DNA of 64,000 bases from Paraplanobispora siamensis (GCF_016863175.1 NZ_BOOJ01000008.1:62001-126000); one strand, 5' to 3'; positions 37,560-47,728 are shown, counted from the stretch's first letter. The notes: generated from the letters alone by a model not told the origin. Numbers and translations: made by a program.

Positions 37560-38020
37560 GTCCCGGTCTCGGAGGAGACGCGCGCCTCGACGGCCGCCAG
37601 CCGGGGCAGCAGGCCTTCGGCCAGTTCCTTCATCTCCTGGCGCAGGGACATCGCGTGGACCCGCTCCTCGCCCAGGGAGGCCAGGACGGCGTTCAGGTCC
37701 TCGTCACGGCGGAGGCGGTCCTGGCCCAGCAGCTCGGTGATCTCCCCGAGCCGGGCGTCGAGCCGCTCGGCGGCCGCGGCGACCTGCGTGATCCCGGCCT
37801 CGCAGCGCTTGACCCTGGCGTCGAGCCGCAGGACCTTGCCGTCGGCCCTGCGGATCCCGGCGACCACGAGCACCTGGAGGCCGAGCAGGAGCACGATCAT
37901 GCCGAACAGCACGGCGACCGTCACGGAAACGACGCCGGTGCCCACCAGCGCCGCCAGAGCGACCAGAGCCAGGAGTCCGGCTGCGGCGGCCGGGAACACC
38001 AGTTGTCGGGGCGTTGGCAT
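37556..38020 (-). CDS. Two-TM protein with coiled-coil tail, first gene of GT operon
   Basis: A 154-residue protein with two N-terminal transmembrane helices (about 10-29 and 32-54: LLALVALAALVGTGVVSVTVAV, then FGMIVLLLGLQVLVVAGI). A cytoplasmic coiled coil follows (RLDARVKRCEAGITQVAAAAERL, then RQEMKELAEGLLPRLAA). I do not recognise the family. It leads the operon and overlaps the first type A glycosyltransferase by 4 bases. All type A proteins end in coiled coils, so this protein could act as a membrane anchor or scaffold for them; that is inference from architecture and coupling. Confidence 0.75.
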   Translation of the reverse strand: MPTPRQLVFPAAAAGLLALVALAALVGTGVVSVTVAVLFGMIVLLLGLQVLVVAGIRRADGKVLRLDARVKRCEAGITQVAAAAERLDARLGEITELLGQDRLRRDEDLNAVLASLGEERVHAMSLRQEMKELAEGLLPRLAAVEARVSSETGT

Positions 38021-38390
38021 CCGTGTAGTTACCTTTCGTGCTGTCTCGTCTTCACCCGTCGACGGGGGACAGGTCGGGGCTTATCCACTGCCCGGATGCG
38101 GATACACCGTTAAATGTAACGTTTAGAACTATATGAGTTCTGCGTGATTCCTGAGAGTTCCCTCCTGAGATCAAAGTCGTCCGCGGCGGAGAGGGGCCGG
38201 ATTCCCCGGACGCGGAGAGTGCGCACGGCCGCTTCCCGAGGGTGTGGGAGCGGTTCCCCCAAGGGGCGCGAGAGCGGCGAACGATGCGGTCCGCGCATCT
38301 CTGACCTGGAGATTGCCGGATCTTGGTTAAGGTGTCCCTGCATGCGGTGAGAACCGCCCCGGCGGAGGAATCAGGTGGGAAACGACCTCT
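38021..38390. promoter_or_regulatory. Divergent promoter region between the two GT operons
   Basis: These 370 bases separate the divergent starts at 38020 and 38391. Positions 38105-38160 are strikingly AT-rich for this genome and contain a perfect dyad, AGAACT-ATATG-AGTTCT (38125-38141). The AT-rich core probably holds promoters for both operons and is a possible site for a regulator or for an Lsr2-type silencer. I see no coding frame. Confidence 0.5.
38125..38141. promoter_or_regulatory. Perfect dyad AGAACT-N5-AGTTCT
   Basis: Six-base perfect arms are separated by ATATG in the AT-rich core of the divergent glycosyltransferase promoter region. It is a candidate operator controlling both operons at once. 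No regulator gene is encoded within the island. Confidence 0.4.
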
Positions 38391-39530
38391 ATGGCAGCTG
38401 TCGCCGATCTCGGCTCCCCGGGGGCCGGGCTGGAACCTGTGGGTTTCCTGAGAATCGCATCCGGAGACACCGGAGACCTGCGCTGGGAACACGGCGGATG
38501 GACCGTCGAGGATGACTCGCTCGCCTCGCTGAGGACCCGGCGCGGGCTGCGCGTCCACCTGCCCGAGGACGCGGTGGACCTGACCGGGGTGCTCGACCTG
38601 GCCGCGGCCGGGGTGCCGATGCACGCGCCGCACGTCCCCGGCTGGGTGACCGGAGCCGATCCCGAACTCGCCAAACTCCTGTCCGACGGCGCCTGGCTCG
38701 CCGAGACCCCGCGTGACACGCCGCGCTGCACGGCCGCCCTGCGCCGCGAGGAGCACAGCGTACGGCTGCGCCGGCACGGCCTCGGACGCCGCGCTCTCAC
38801 GCACGGGGCTCTCACGCGTGCCGGAGGGTCCGGCATGCCCGCGGTCAGCGTCGTGATGTCCAGCATGCGCCCGCACCTGCTGGAACCGGCGCTCGCGCAG
38901 ATCGCCCGGCAGCGCGGGGTGGACGTCGAGATCCTGCTGGGCCTGCACGGCGTCCCCGCCGGCCACGAGGCGGTGCGCCGGGCGGTCGCGGGCTGCCCGC
39001 TGCCGGTCACCGTGGTCGAGGCCGACGCCGCGACGCCGTTCGGGGAGGTGCTCAACCTGGCGGCGGCCCGCGCGGGCGGCGACCACCTCGCCAAGTGGGA
39101 CGACGACGACTGGTACGGCCCCGAGCACCTGTCCGACCTCCTGCTCGCCCGCTCCTACGCCGGGGCGGACATCGTGGGCACGGCGGCCGAGTTCTTCTAT
39201 CTGGAGCCGCTGAACCTCACCGTCCGGCGCACCGACTACTCCAGCGAGGTCTGGTCCGACCACGTGGCCGGGGGGACGATCCTGCTGGACCGCGACAGGT
39301 TCCGGGAGGCCGGCGGGTTCCCCGGCCTGCCCGCGGGGGTCGACGCGGCCTTCCTGAAGGCCGCCCACGGCGCGGGGGCGCGCGTCTACCGGGCCCACGG
39401 CCTGGGATACGTGCTGCGCCGCTCGGTGAGCGCCGAGCACACCTGGCGGCTCTCCCTGGCGCACTTCCTGCGTGTCGCGTCGAACCAGTGGCGGGGATTC
39501 CGCCCCAGCCTGATTCTGGAAATGTCATGA
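38391..39530 (+). CDS. Type B glycosyltransferase, short form
   Basis: A 379-residue paralogue of the C-terminal 60 percent of the 646-residue type B protein. It has the shared ALRREEHSVRLRRHGL segment before the GT2 domain, then AVSVVMSSMRPHLLEPALAQ, VLNLAAARAGGDHLAKWDDDDW with the metal-binding acidic run near residue 237, HVAGGTILLDRDRFREAGG and the closing QWRGFRPSLILEM. The long N-terminal Rossmann-like part is missing. The ATG is at 38391; the ribosome site (ggtggg) is rather far upstream. Its stop overlaps the next type A gene (ATGA), repeating the A/B coupling seen on the other strand. Confidence 0.82.
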   Translation: MAAVADLGSPGAGLEPVGFLRIASGDTGDLRWEHGGWTVEDDSLASLRTRRGLRVHLPEDAVDLTGVLDLAAAGVPMHAPHVPGWVTGADPELAKLLSDGAWLAETPRDTPRCTAALRREEHSVRLRRHGLGRRALTHGALTRAGGSGMPAVSVVMSSMRPHLLEPALAQIARQRGVDVEILLGLHGVPAGHEAVRRAVAGCPLPVTVVEADAATPFGEVLNLAAARAGGDHLAKWDDDDWYGPEHLSDLLLARSYAGADIVGTAAEFFYLEPLNLTVRRTDYSSEVWSDHVAGGTILLDRDRFREAGGFPGLPAGVDAAFLKAAHGAGARVYRAHGLGYVLRRSVSAEHTWRLSLAHFLRVASNQWRGFRPSLILEMS

Positions 39531-41185
39531 CAGCACGCATCGTGGGCAACGACTACCGCACCCTCACCCCGCCCGAACTGGGCGCGTGGACGCCGTCGTT
39601 GCGGGTCAGCGTGGTCGTGCCGGCCTACGGCGACCAGCGCAAACTCGACCTGACCCTGGCGGGGCTGGCCGGGCAGACCTACCCCGCCGACCTCACCGAG
39701 GTCATCGTGGTGGACAACGGCAGCGAGCCGCCGCTGCGCCTGCCCGAGATCCGCCCGCCGCACACCCGGCTGGTCGTCTGCCCGCTCCCCGGCCGGGCGC
39801 ACGCCCGCAACGCCGGGCTGGCCGAGGCGGGCGGCGACGTCGTGCACTGGCTGGACTCCGACGTGGTCCTGGACCGCCGCTCGGTCGAGGCCCACATGCG
39901 CTGGCACCACGCGGCGCCGTACCTCGTGGTGACCGGATACCTGCGCTTCTCTCCCGCGGAGCCGCCCACGCCCGAGGCGGTCGCCGCCACCGACGACCTG
40001 GCCGAGCTCTTCGAACCCGCCGAGCCGCACGCCTGGCTGGTGGACCTGATCGAGCGGACCGACGGCCTCACCGACAACCCCGGCCGCGCCTTCAGCCTGC
40101 ACGTCGGCGGCGCCACCTCCGTCAACGCGGCGCTGCTGGCCCAGGCCGGGCCGATGGACACCGACCTGATCCTCGGCCAGGACACCGAGATGGGCTACCG
40201 GCTGGCCCAGGCGGGCGCGGTCTTCGTGCCCGAGCCGCTCTCGCGCGCCTTCCACCTCGGCCCGACCATGCGCATGCGAGGCAAGGCCCCCATCGACCGG
40301 GTCAGCCACGCGTTCGTCGCCGACCGGATCCCCTCCTACCGCTGGCTGCGCTCCCATCCGGCCCGGCAGTGGAAGGTCCCCTACGTGGAGGTGGTCGTCG
40401 AGACGGCCGGCCCGCCGGGGGAGGGGGCGGAGGACTCCCGGCCGGGATACGACGAGATCCGCGCGACCGTGGACGCGGTGCTGGCGGGGACCGTCCCCGA
40501 CGTCGCGGTGACGATCCCCGGTCCCTGGGAGGACCTCAGGACCGAGGACCGCGCGCCGCTGACCAACCCCGACCTCGATCTGGTCCTGGTCCGCGGGCAC
40601 TACGCCCACGAGTCCCGGGTACGGCTGGAGCCCCTCACCCGCGACGCGACGCCGTACCGCTTCAGGCTGCCCGCGGGCTGGGTGCCCGGCGAGGACAGCC
40701 TGGCCCGCCTGCTCGACCTGGCCGTGGAGGGCGGCTACGGCCTGGTGTCGGTGCTGCTGTCCGAGGGGCCGGGCCGGAAGGTGACGACGGCCCGGCTGGA
40801 GCGCGCCGCCGCGTTCGCCCGGGCGGCGATCGTGCTGCGGGAGGGCGAGGACCTCGACGACGCCGTGGAGGAGACCTTCGGCACGTTGTGGGTGGAGGGC
40901 CGGGCCTACGGGTTCACCTCCGAGCCGCAGCCGATCACCGGCCGCCGCGGCGCCTACCGGGCCAGGACCGAGGCGCAGGCCGAGGTGGTCCGCCTCACCA
41001 AGGAGGTCGAACGGCTGCGCGGCCAGGTGGGCAAGTGGCGCGAGGAGGCGGGACGCTGGCGCAAGAGCACGGTGGAGCTCAGACGCGAGGTCGGCGCGCT
41101 GCGCAAGGAACTGGCGGCGGCCAGGAAGGTCGTCCAGGACGGCCTGATCTCCTCGGTGAAGCGGGCCATCATCCGCCGTCGCTGA
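39527..41185 (+). CDS. Type A GT2 glycosyltransferase with C-terminal coiled coil
   Basis: A 552-residue paralogue of the other type A enzymes without the N-terminal Pro-rich leader. It starts RIVGNDYRTLTPPELGAW, continues [37 protein letters not shown], DxD motif VVHWLDSDVVLDRRS and LILGQDTEMGYRLAQAG. The second degenerate half begins VPYVEVVVETAG. The coiled-coil tail (about 470-540) reads RLTKEVERLRGQVGKWREEAG. It is translationally coupled to the short type B gene. The next gene converges, with 19 bases between stops. Confidence 0.85.
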   Translation: MTARIVGNDYRTLTPPELGAWTPSLRVSVVVPAYGDQRKLDLTLAGLAGQTYPADLTEVIVVDNGSEPPLRLPEIRPPHTRLVVCPLPGRAHARNAGLAEAGGDVVHWLDSDVVLDRRSVEAHMRWHHAAPYLVVTGYLRFSPAEPPTPEAVAATDDLAELFEPAEPHAWLVDLIERTDGLTDNPGRAFSLHVGGATSVNAALLAQAGPMDTDLILGQDTEMGYRLAQAGAVFVPEPLSRAFHLGPTMRMRGKAPIDRVSHAFVADRIPSYRWLRSHPARQWKVPYVEVVVETAGPPGEGAEDSRPGYDEIRATVDAVLAGTVPDVAVTIPGPWEDLRTEDRAPLTNPDLDLVLVRGHYAHESRVRLEPLTRDATPYRFRLPAGWVPGEDSLARLLDLAVEGGYGLVSVLLSEGPGRKVTTARLERAAAFARAAIVLREGEDLDDAVEETFGTLWVEGRAYGFTSEPQPITGRRGAYRARTEAQAEVVRLTKEVERLRGQVGKWREEAGRWRKSTVELRREVGALRKELAAARKVVQDGLISSVKRAIIRRR

Positions 41186-41204
41186 CCGGCGCCGCGGGAC
41201 CCGC

Positions 41205-42857
41205 TCACTCCGGGCGGATCGCGGCGCGGAGCCGGTCGATCAGCGAACGCGAGCCGCCGGGCGCCGGACTCGCGCTCTCCTGGCCTCTGGGCCCGCTGGG
41301 CCCGCTGGGTCCATTGGGCCCGCGTCTGCCCGGATCGGCCTTCCTGCCCGGACCGGGCTCTCTCGTCGCCTTGGTCCCCGGCTCAGGTCTCGCGACGGTC
41401 CTGGCCGCCGGGGCGTCCGGGAGCGGGGCGCTTTCCGGAGCGCCCGGCCGGGCCGCGCGCGAGGAGGGCCAGAACTCCTTCGCCTCGCCGTGCCGTACGC
41501 CGTGGGTGGCCTTGATCGAGGCGGCCACCTCCTGGGGATACCGGGCGCCGAGCAGCAGGGCGCGGCCCACCGCCTCGGTGCGCTCCAGCGTGGCCGGGCC
41601 CGCGCCGGGCAGGTCGACGGTCAGGAGCCCCGACCTGTCCTCCTGCACGGCGGCGATCATCCGCTCCAGGGAGTCGTGGCCCAGCGGGACCGAGATCGGG
41701 CCCGTGTAGCGGAACGGCGTGGGCGCCGGGGTGGGGGAGACCTCGTCGGCCAGCCGTACCCGCTCGTCGTGGCCGAAGTGCTCGCGCATCAGGCGCAGCT
41801 CGAAGTCGGGGTCGCCGAGCACCGGCCGGCGTCCCCGCGGCAGCCTCGACCAGGGGGCGACCAGGGTGACCGTCACGTCGGTCACCGACCCCTCCAGCGC
41901 CGCGTTCACCGCCTCGCGCACCTGCTCCTGGCCGGCGCCGCCCACGTGCAGGACCACCTCGACGTACGGCACCAGCCAGCGGCGCCCCCGGTCCTTGCGC
42001 AGGTCCCGGCGGAGCGGGATCCGGTGGGCCAGGTACGGGGCGACCGCGCGGACGACCCGCTGCCGGTCGCGGCGCTGGGCGGGCAGCCCCAGGTGCACGG
42101 CCCCGGCCGTCATGTCGGGGATGAACACCACGCCGCGCTGGGCCAGCCGGTAGGCGAACTCGGTGTCCTCGCCCCGCAGCACGTCCGGGTCGATCCCGCC
42201 CACGGCGTGGAAGGTCTCGCGCCGCATCGACACCGTGGGTCCGGTGCACACGTGGTAGGGGTTGCGGCTGGCCCGCAGCCCGTCGGTGCGGGCGATCGTC
42301 TGCTCGGTGGAGCTGGGCAGCGCCTCCGACAGGTCGAAGATCTCCTCCAGCGAGCCCGCCCGCACCGCCTCGTGGACCCGCCCGGGCGTCAGCCGGGGTT
42401 CCTCGACGAACTTCTTCGCGCCGATGGTGACCAGGTGCTCGGCCAAATGGTGCCAGCGGGCCAGCGCCTCGATGTGCTCGCGGCAGACGACCATGTCGGC
42501 GTCCAGGCGCTGCAGGATGCGGCCCTCGGCGAGGGCGGCCCCCGTGTTGACCGCGTGCGCGATGCCCCAGCCGCCGGGATCGGCGGTGACGATCCGGGCG
42601 CCCGGCGGGGCGATCTCCGGCAGGCGCAGCGGCGGCTCGCTGCCGTCGTCGACCACGATCACCTCCATGAGGTGATCCGGGTAGGTCTGCGCGGCCAGGG
42701 AGGCGAGGGTCAGGTCGAGCCGGTGCTGCCCGCCGTGCGCAGGGATGATCACGCTGACCGGGAGGGACGGGTCCCAGGCGCCTATTTCGGGCGGTCGCAA
42801 GGGGGAGTAGTCGTTGTGCCGGATCGGCGGCAGGCCGTTCGCCGCTCCGCCCGTCAT
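41205..42857 (-). CDS. Type A GT2 glycosyltransferase with collagen-like Pro/Gly tail
   Basis: A 550-residue type A paralogue, single gene on the minus strand. The GT2 domain has [71 protein letters not shown] and [18 protein letters not shown] second half beginning [12 protein letters not shown] follows. Instead of the coiled coil of its paralogues it ends in a Pro/Arg/Gly-rich tail with [13 protein letters not shown], encoded by 9-base repeats near 41287-41325. The ATG at 42857 has AAAGGGG about nine bases upstream. Its start faces thrC across a 220-base region. Confidence 0.83.
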   Translation of the reverse strand: MTGGAANGLPPIRHNDYSPLRPPEIGAWDPSLPVSVIIPAHGGQHRLDLTLASLAAQTYPDHLMEVIVVDDGSEPPLRLPEIAPPGARIVTADPGGWGIAHAVNTGAALAEGRILQRLDADMVVCREHIEALARWHHLAEHLVTIGAKKFVEEPRLTPGRVHEAVRAGSLEEIFDLSEALPSSTEQTIARTDGLRASRNPYHVCTGPTVSMRRETFHAVGGIDPDVLRGEDTEFAYRLAQRGVVFIPDMTAGAVHLGLPAQRRDRQRVVRAVAPYLAHRIPLRRDLRKDRGRRWLVPYVEVVLHVGGAGQEQVREAVNAALEGSVTDVTVTLVAPWSRLPRGRRPVLGDPDFELRLMREHFGHDERVRLADEVSPTPAPTPFRYTGPISVPLGHDSLERMIAAVQEDRSGLLTVDLPGAGPATLERTEAVGRALLLGARYPQEVAASIKATHGVRHGEAKEFWPSSRAARPGAPESAPLPDAPAARTVARPEPGTKATREPGPGRKADPGRRGPNGPSGPSGPRGQESASPAPGGSRSLIDRLRAAIRPE

Positions 42858-42943
42858 GATGCCGTACCCCTTTACGAGTGGTGTGCCGTCGCCGGCGTTC
42901 CCGCTTGTCAAGCCCTCGACCCTACCTGCGGTTGCTGAGCGTT

Positions 42944-42957
42944 TCCTGTACACAGGA
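42944..42957. promoter_or_regulatory. Palindrome TCCTGT-AC-ACAGGA upstream of thrC
   Basis: A perfect 14-base palindrome lies in the divergent region between the last island glycosyltransferase and thrC. A possible -10 hexamer for thrC (TAGACT, 43013-43018) lies downstream. Candidate operator; function unknown. Confidence 0.4.
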
Positions 42958-43077
42958 CGCGCGGCCTGTCCATCTGGTGGACGCCGCATCCCCTCTCCGA
43001 GACCGTTGCCCGTAGACTCTTTGCCCAACATCGCAGGTAGAACGCGCACGGCGGAGCCTTGCGCGGGAGGAGCAATC

Positions 43078-44136
<1,059 letters not shown>

Positions 44137-44147
44137 CCGGGGAGACG

Positions 44148-45110
44148 ATGATCAATATCCACGGCGGGAAGGTCGCCGTCCGGGTTCCCGCCACGAGCGC
44201 CAACCTGGGGCCGGGCTTCGACTCCCTCGGCCTGGCGCTGGGCCTCTACGACGAGGTGGAGGTCGAGATCGGCGCGGCGCCCGGCCTGACCATCGAGGTG
44301 AGCGGCGAGGGGGAGGGCGAGCTCGACGCGGGCGAGGGTCATCTGGTGGTCCGCTCGCTGCGCGCCGCCTTCGACGCCTTCTCGGTACGGCAGCCCGACT
44401 CCATCAGGCTCGTGTGCCGCAACCGCATCCCGCACGGGCGGGGGCTGGGGTCGTCCTCGGCGGCGATCTGCGCCGGGATCGTCGCCGCCAGGGCGCTGGC
44501 CTACCCCGAGCACGCCGGAGACCGGAGCGTCCGCGAGCGCGCGGGCAGCGTGCTGTCGGACGCCTTCGCCCTCGGGCTCGCCACCGAGATCGAGGGCCAT
44601 CCGGACAACGTCGCCCCCTGCCTGGCCGGGGGCCTGACGATCGCCTGGATGGAGCAGCCGGGCGATCCGCGTATGGTGAAGCTGGCCCCGCACGGCGACA
44701 TCCGGCCGGTGGCCATCGTCCCCGCGGACCGCCTGTCGACAGAGGTGGCCAGGGGACTGCTCCCCAAGGACGTGCCGCACGCCGACGCGTCCGCGAACGC
44801 CGGGCGGGCGGCGCTGCTGATCGCGGCGCTCACCGCGCGGCCGGAGCGGGAGCTGCTGCTGGCCGCGACCGAGGACCGGCTGCACCAGGACTACCGCGCC
44901 CCCGCCATGCCGCAGACCGCCGAACTGGTCAAACGCCTGCGCGGGGCGGGTGTCCCCGCGGCGGTCTCCGGGGCGGGTCCCACGGTTCTTGCGTTTTCGA
45001 CACCGGATACACAGGATTTGATCGCACCGGAAGTGGGTACTGACTGGCACATCCAGCCACTGGATGTCGAAACCCACGGTGCGTGCGTTGTTTCTCCCGA
45101 GACACGCTGA
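44148..45110 (+). CDS. thrB: Homoserine kinase
   Basis: A 320-residue GHMP-family kinase that phosphorylates homoserine with ATP to supply threonine synthase. The N-terminal VRVPATSANLGPGFDSLGLA and the ATP-binding PHGRGLGSSSAAICAG motif are diagnostic. GHPDNVAP and SGAGPTVLAF match motifs 2 and 3. The ATG at 44148 has a GGGGAG element just upstream. It is co-transcribed with thrC. The stop is followed by a long leader before rho. Confidence 0.95.
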   Translation: MINIHGGKVAVRVPATSANLGPGFDSLGLALGLYDEVEVEIGAAPGLTIEVSGEGEGELDAGEGHLVVRSLRAAFDAFSVRQPDSIRLVCRNRIPHGRGLGSSSAAICAGIVAARALAYPEHAGDRSVRERAGSVLSDAFALGLATEIEGHPDNVAPCLAGGLTIAWMEQPGDPRMVKLAPHGDIRPVAIVPADRLSTEVARGLLPKDVPHADASANAGRAALLIAALTARPERELLLAATEDRLHQDYRAPAMPQTAELVKRLRGAGVPAAVSGAGPTVLAFSTPDTQDLIAPEVGTDWHIQPLDVETHGACVVSPETR

Positions 45111-45575
45111 AGCCTCTTCGACCTTCAGGGAATAGCAGTGTGCGCTGGTGATGTTAGGCTGATAGCCGCACCAGGTGCCCCCGTTTCGGGTGCGTGCTTG
45201 TCAGCCACACATCGTCGCCCCGCGTCTCGCTCCACGAGGCGTGAGCGCCACAGTGGTTTCCCCGAATCCGTCGCCTCCGAATGGCCCACATTCGGTTGGG
45301 GCAACGAGAGGCGGCGTTTCAGGGGACATGCGCGTTCGAACCATCTCGACATCTGGTTGCCGGTAGCAATCCGGGGGGTGTCCTCCAAGCCCCACCGTCG
45401 GCGAATCTCGATGGTGACGGCGTGGATGCGCCCTTCTCCGACAGTGGCGGCGGTCCTCACGGGCCGCCGAGGATCGCGACGTGCAACCCGACCCGGTCTG
45501 TCCCTCCGGGTCGATCGCACCACCGGGACGATTGGCTGATCGTGGCCACGCCCGACCCCTGGGAAGGACCCATTA
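45111..45575. promoter_or_regulatory. Long leader region upstream of rho
   Basis: These 465 bases lie between thrB and rho. An extended -10 promoter candidate at 45152-45160 would give rho a 5' leader of about 400 nucleotides. The segment is C- and pyrimidine-rich on the + strand in several stretches, as expected of Rho-binding leaders, and rho is autoregulated in other bacteria. I see no tRNA and no convincing small gene; the frames open here lack ribosome sites. Confidence 0.5.
45152..45160 (+). promoter_or_regulatory. Candidate extended -10 promoter for rho
   Basis: TGT followed by TAGGCT fits TGn-TANNNT and stands about 42 bases after the thrB stop and 416 bases before the rho GTG. No good -35 hexamer was found at 17 bp. 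Confidence 0.4.
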
Positions 45576-47549
45576 GTGAGCGACACCACCGAACTCCTCT
45601 CCGATGCCAACGGCACTCAGCCGGCGGCCGGCGACACCCCCACCCGCGCCGCGACCAAGCGTCGTCGCTCCGGCACCGGCCTGTCCGCCATGGTGCTGCC
45701 CGAGCTGCAGGCCATGGCTTCCAGTCTTGGCATCAGCGGAACCGGGCGGATGCGCAAGAGCCAGCTGATCGCGGCCATCCAGGAGAAGCAGGGCGTCTCC
45801 GCCGAGAGCGCCCCGGCGCCCGCGGCGGCGCCCCAGGAGGCCCCGGCTCCGGCCGCCGCCGAGCCGGTCGCCGAGCGCCCCGCCCGTAGCCGCCGGGAAC
45901 GTTCCCGGAGTGCCGCCGCCGCTCCCGCCGCCCCGGTCGCCGAGCCGCTGCCCGAGCAGGTCGCGGCGCCCGAGCCCGTGGTGGCCACCTCGCCCGTCGT
46001 GGAGCAGCAGGCCGACGCCGGTCAGGCCGAGGGCCGTCCCGAGCGCGGCGAGAGCCGTCGTGAGCGCCGCAGCCGCGGCGAGCGCCGCGAGCGCGGTGAG
46101 GGCCGCGAGCGCGGTGAGGGCCGTGAGCGCGGTGAGCGTGGCGAGGGCCGCGCCGACCAGCGCGCCGCGGACGCGGGCCAGGGCCGCGGCGAGCGCACCG
46201 ACCGGGGCGAGCGCACCGACCGGGGCGAGCGCCCCGATCGCGGTGAGCGCGCCGACCGCGGTGAGCAGAACCGCGGTCCGCAGGGACGCGGCGACCAGCA
46301 CGGCGCCGGTGTCGAGGACGACGACCGCCGCGGGCGCCGCGGCCGGTTCCGCGAGCGCAACCGCCGCGGCCGCGACCGCTTCGACGGCAACGAGCCCGTG
46401 GTCGGCGAGGACGACGTCCTCATCCCGATCGCCGGCATCCTGGACATCCTCGACAACTACGCGTTCGTCCGGACCAGCGGCTATCTGCCCGGCGCCAACG
46501 ACGTCTACGTGTCCCTGGCCCAGATCCGCCGCAACGGCCTGCGCAAGGGCGACGTCGTCACCGGCGCCGTCCGCCAGCCGCGCGACGGCGAGCGCCGCGA
46601 GAAGTTCAACGCGCTGGTCCGGCTCGACACGGTCAACGGCATGGACCCCGAGCAGGCCCGCCAGCGGCCCGACTTCAACAAGCTCACGCCGCTCTACCCG
46701 CAGGAGCGCCTGCGCCTGGAGACCGAGCCCAACGTCCTGACGACCCGGATCATCGACCTGGTCGCCCCGATCGGCAAGGGCCAGCGCGGTCTCATCGTCT
46801 CCCCGCCCAAGGCGGGCAAGACGATGGTGCTGCAGGCGATCGCCAACGCGATCACCCGCAACAACCCCGAGTGCCACCTGATGGTCGTCCTGGTCGACGA
46901 GCGTCCGGAAGAGGTCACCGACATGCAGCGGTCGGTGAAGGGCGAGGTCATCCACTCGACCTTCGACCGCCCCGCCGAGGACCACACCACGGTCGCCGAG
47001 CTCGCCATCGAGCGGGCCAAGCGCCTGGTGGAGCTGGGCCACGACGTCGTCGTGCTGCTCGACTCGATCACCCGCCTGGGCCGGGCCTACAACCTGGCCG
47101 CCCCGGCCTCCGGCCGGATCCTGTCGGGTGGTGTCGACTCCACGGCGCTCTACCCGCCCAAGCGCTTCTTCGGCGCCGCCCGCAACATCGAGAACGGCGG
47201 CTCGCTGACGATCCTCGCCACGGCGCTGGTCGAGACCGGCTCCAAGATGGACGAGGTCATCTTCGAGGAGTTCAAGGGCACCGGCAACGCCGAGCTCAAG
47301 CTCAACCGCTCCCTCGCCGACAAGCGGATCTTCCCCGCGGTGGACGTCGACGCGTCCGGCACCCGCAAGGAGGAGATCCTCATGTCGAAGGACGAGCTGC
47401 AGATCGTCTGGAAGCTGCGCCGGGTGCTGCACGCCCTGGACATGCAGCAGGCTCTGGAGCTCCTCCTGGAGAAGATGAAGGAGACCAAGTCCAACGCGGA
47501 GTTCCTGCTCCAGGTGCAGAAGACGACGGTCAGCTCCGACCGCGACTGA
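45576..47549 (+). CDS. rho: Transcription termination factor Rho with Arg-rich insertion
   Basis: A 657-residue hexameric RNA helicase ending transcription of untranslated RNA. The N-terminal helix-bundle ([20 protein letters not shown]) is separated from the RNA-binding domain by about 190 residues of Ala/Pro then Arg/Gly/Glu/Asp-rich sequence, much of it made of 18-bp tandem repeats; such insertions are known in actinobacterial Rho and add RNA contacts. The cold-shock-like primary site begins [20 protein letters not shown]. The ATPase core has Walker A SPPKAGKT (from residue 409), [26 protein letters not shown] and the R-loop-containing [23 protein letters not shown] start with AAGG upstream. 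Confidence 0.96.
   Translation: MSDTTELLSDANGTQPAAGDTPTRAATKRRRSGTGLSAMVLPELQAMASSLGISGTGRMRKSQLIAAIQEKQGVSAESAPAPAAAPQEAPAPAAAEPVAERPARSRRERSRSAAAAPAAPVAEPLPEQVAAPEPVVATSPVVEQQADAGQAEGRPERGESRRERRSRGERRERGEGRERGEGRERGERGEGRADQRAADAGQGRGERTDRGERTDRGERPDRGERADRGEQNRGPQGRGDQHGAGVEDDDRRGRRGRFRERNRRGRDRFDGNEPVVGEDDVLIPIAGILDILDNYAFVRTSGYLPGANDVYVSLAQIRRNGLRKGDVVTGAVRQPRDGERREKFNALVRLDTVNGMDPEQARQRPDFNKLTPLYPQERLRLETEPNVLTTRIIDLVAPIGKGQRGLIVSPPKAGKTMVLQAIANAITRNNPECHLMVVLVDERPEEVTDMQRSVKGEVIHSTFDRPAEDHTTVAELAIERAKRLVELGHDVVVLLDSITRLGRAYNLAAPASGRILSGGVDSTALYPPKRFFGAARNIENGGSLTILATALVETGSKMDEVIFEEFKGTGNAELKLNRSLADKRIFPAVDVDASGTRKEEILMSKDELQIVWKLRRVLHALDMQQALELLLEKMKETKSNAEFLLQVQKTTVSSDRD
46085..46138. 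repeat. 18-bp tandem repeat in rho, three copies
   Basis: Units of ccgcgagcgcggtgaggg at 46085 and 46103 and a variant at 46121 encode Arg-Glu-Gly hexapeptides in the Rho insertion. Confidence 0.85.
46191..46262. repeat. Second 18-bp tandem repeat in rho, four copies
   Basis: Units beginning gagcgcaccgaccggggc at 46191 and 46209 and two diverged units at 46227 and 46245 encode repeated E-R-x-D-R-G hexapeptides. The first two are identical at the DNA level, which suggests recent expansion. Confidence 0.85.
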
Positions 47550-47568
47550 TCCCGCGCGACGCACGCGA

Positions 47569-47600
47569 AAACGCCCGGCGGCCTCGGCCGCCGGGCGTTT
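47569..47600 (+). terminator. Intrinsic-type terminator after rho
   Basis: A perfect 14-bp stem (aaacgcccggcggc / gccgccgggcgttt) with a 4-base loop ends in a short T-run and starts with an A-run. It stands 20 bases past the rho stop and could work in both directions. Confidence 0.88.
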
Positions 47601-47728
47601 CCCGTGTCTGACTCTATGCGTCTCTGCGTCTGTGTCCCCGTGTCTGTACGGCTTGCGCCCGGGGTTGGGGACGCGAGCCGTACAGCCTCTCGACGGGTGT
47701 GACGGGTGCTGAGCGCCCGTCGGGGCCG

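Noticed and set aside
29604-43077. Mobile element carrying the GT island
   Set aside because: No integrase, transposase, tRNA target or flanking direct repeat was found; insertion is inferred only from synteny.
45125-45616. 163-codon minus-strand frame in the rho leader
   Set aside because: No ribosome site, mixed codon usage and overlap with the rho start.
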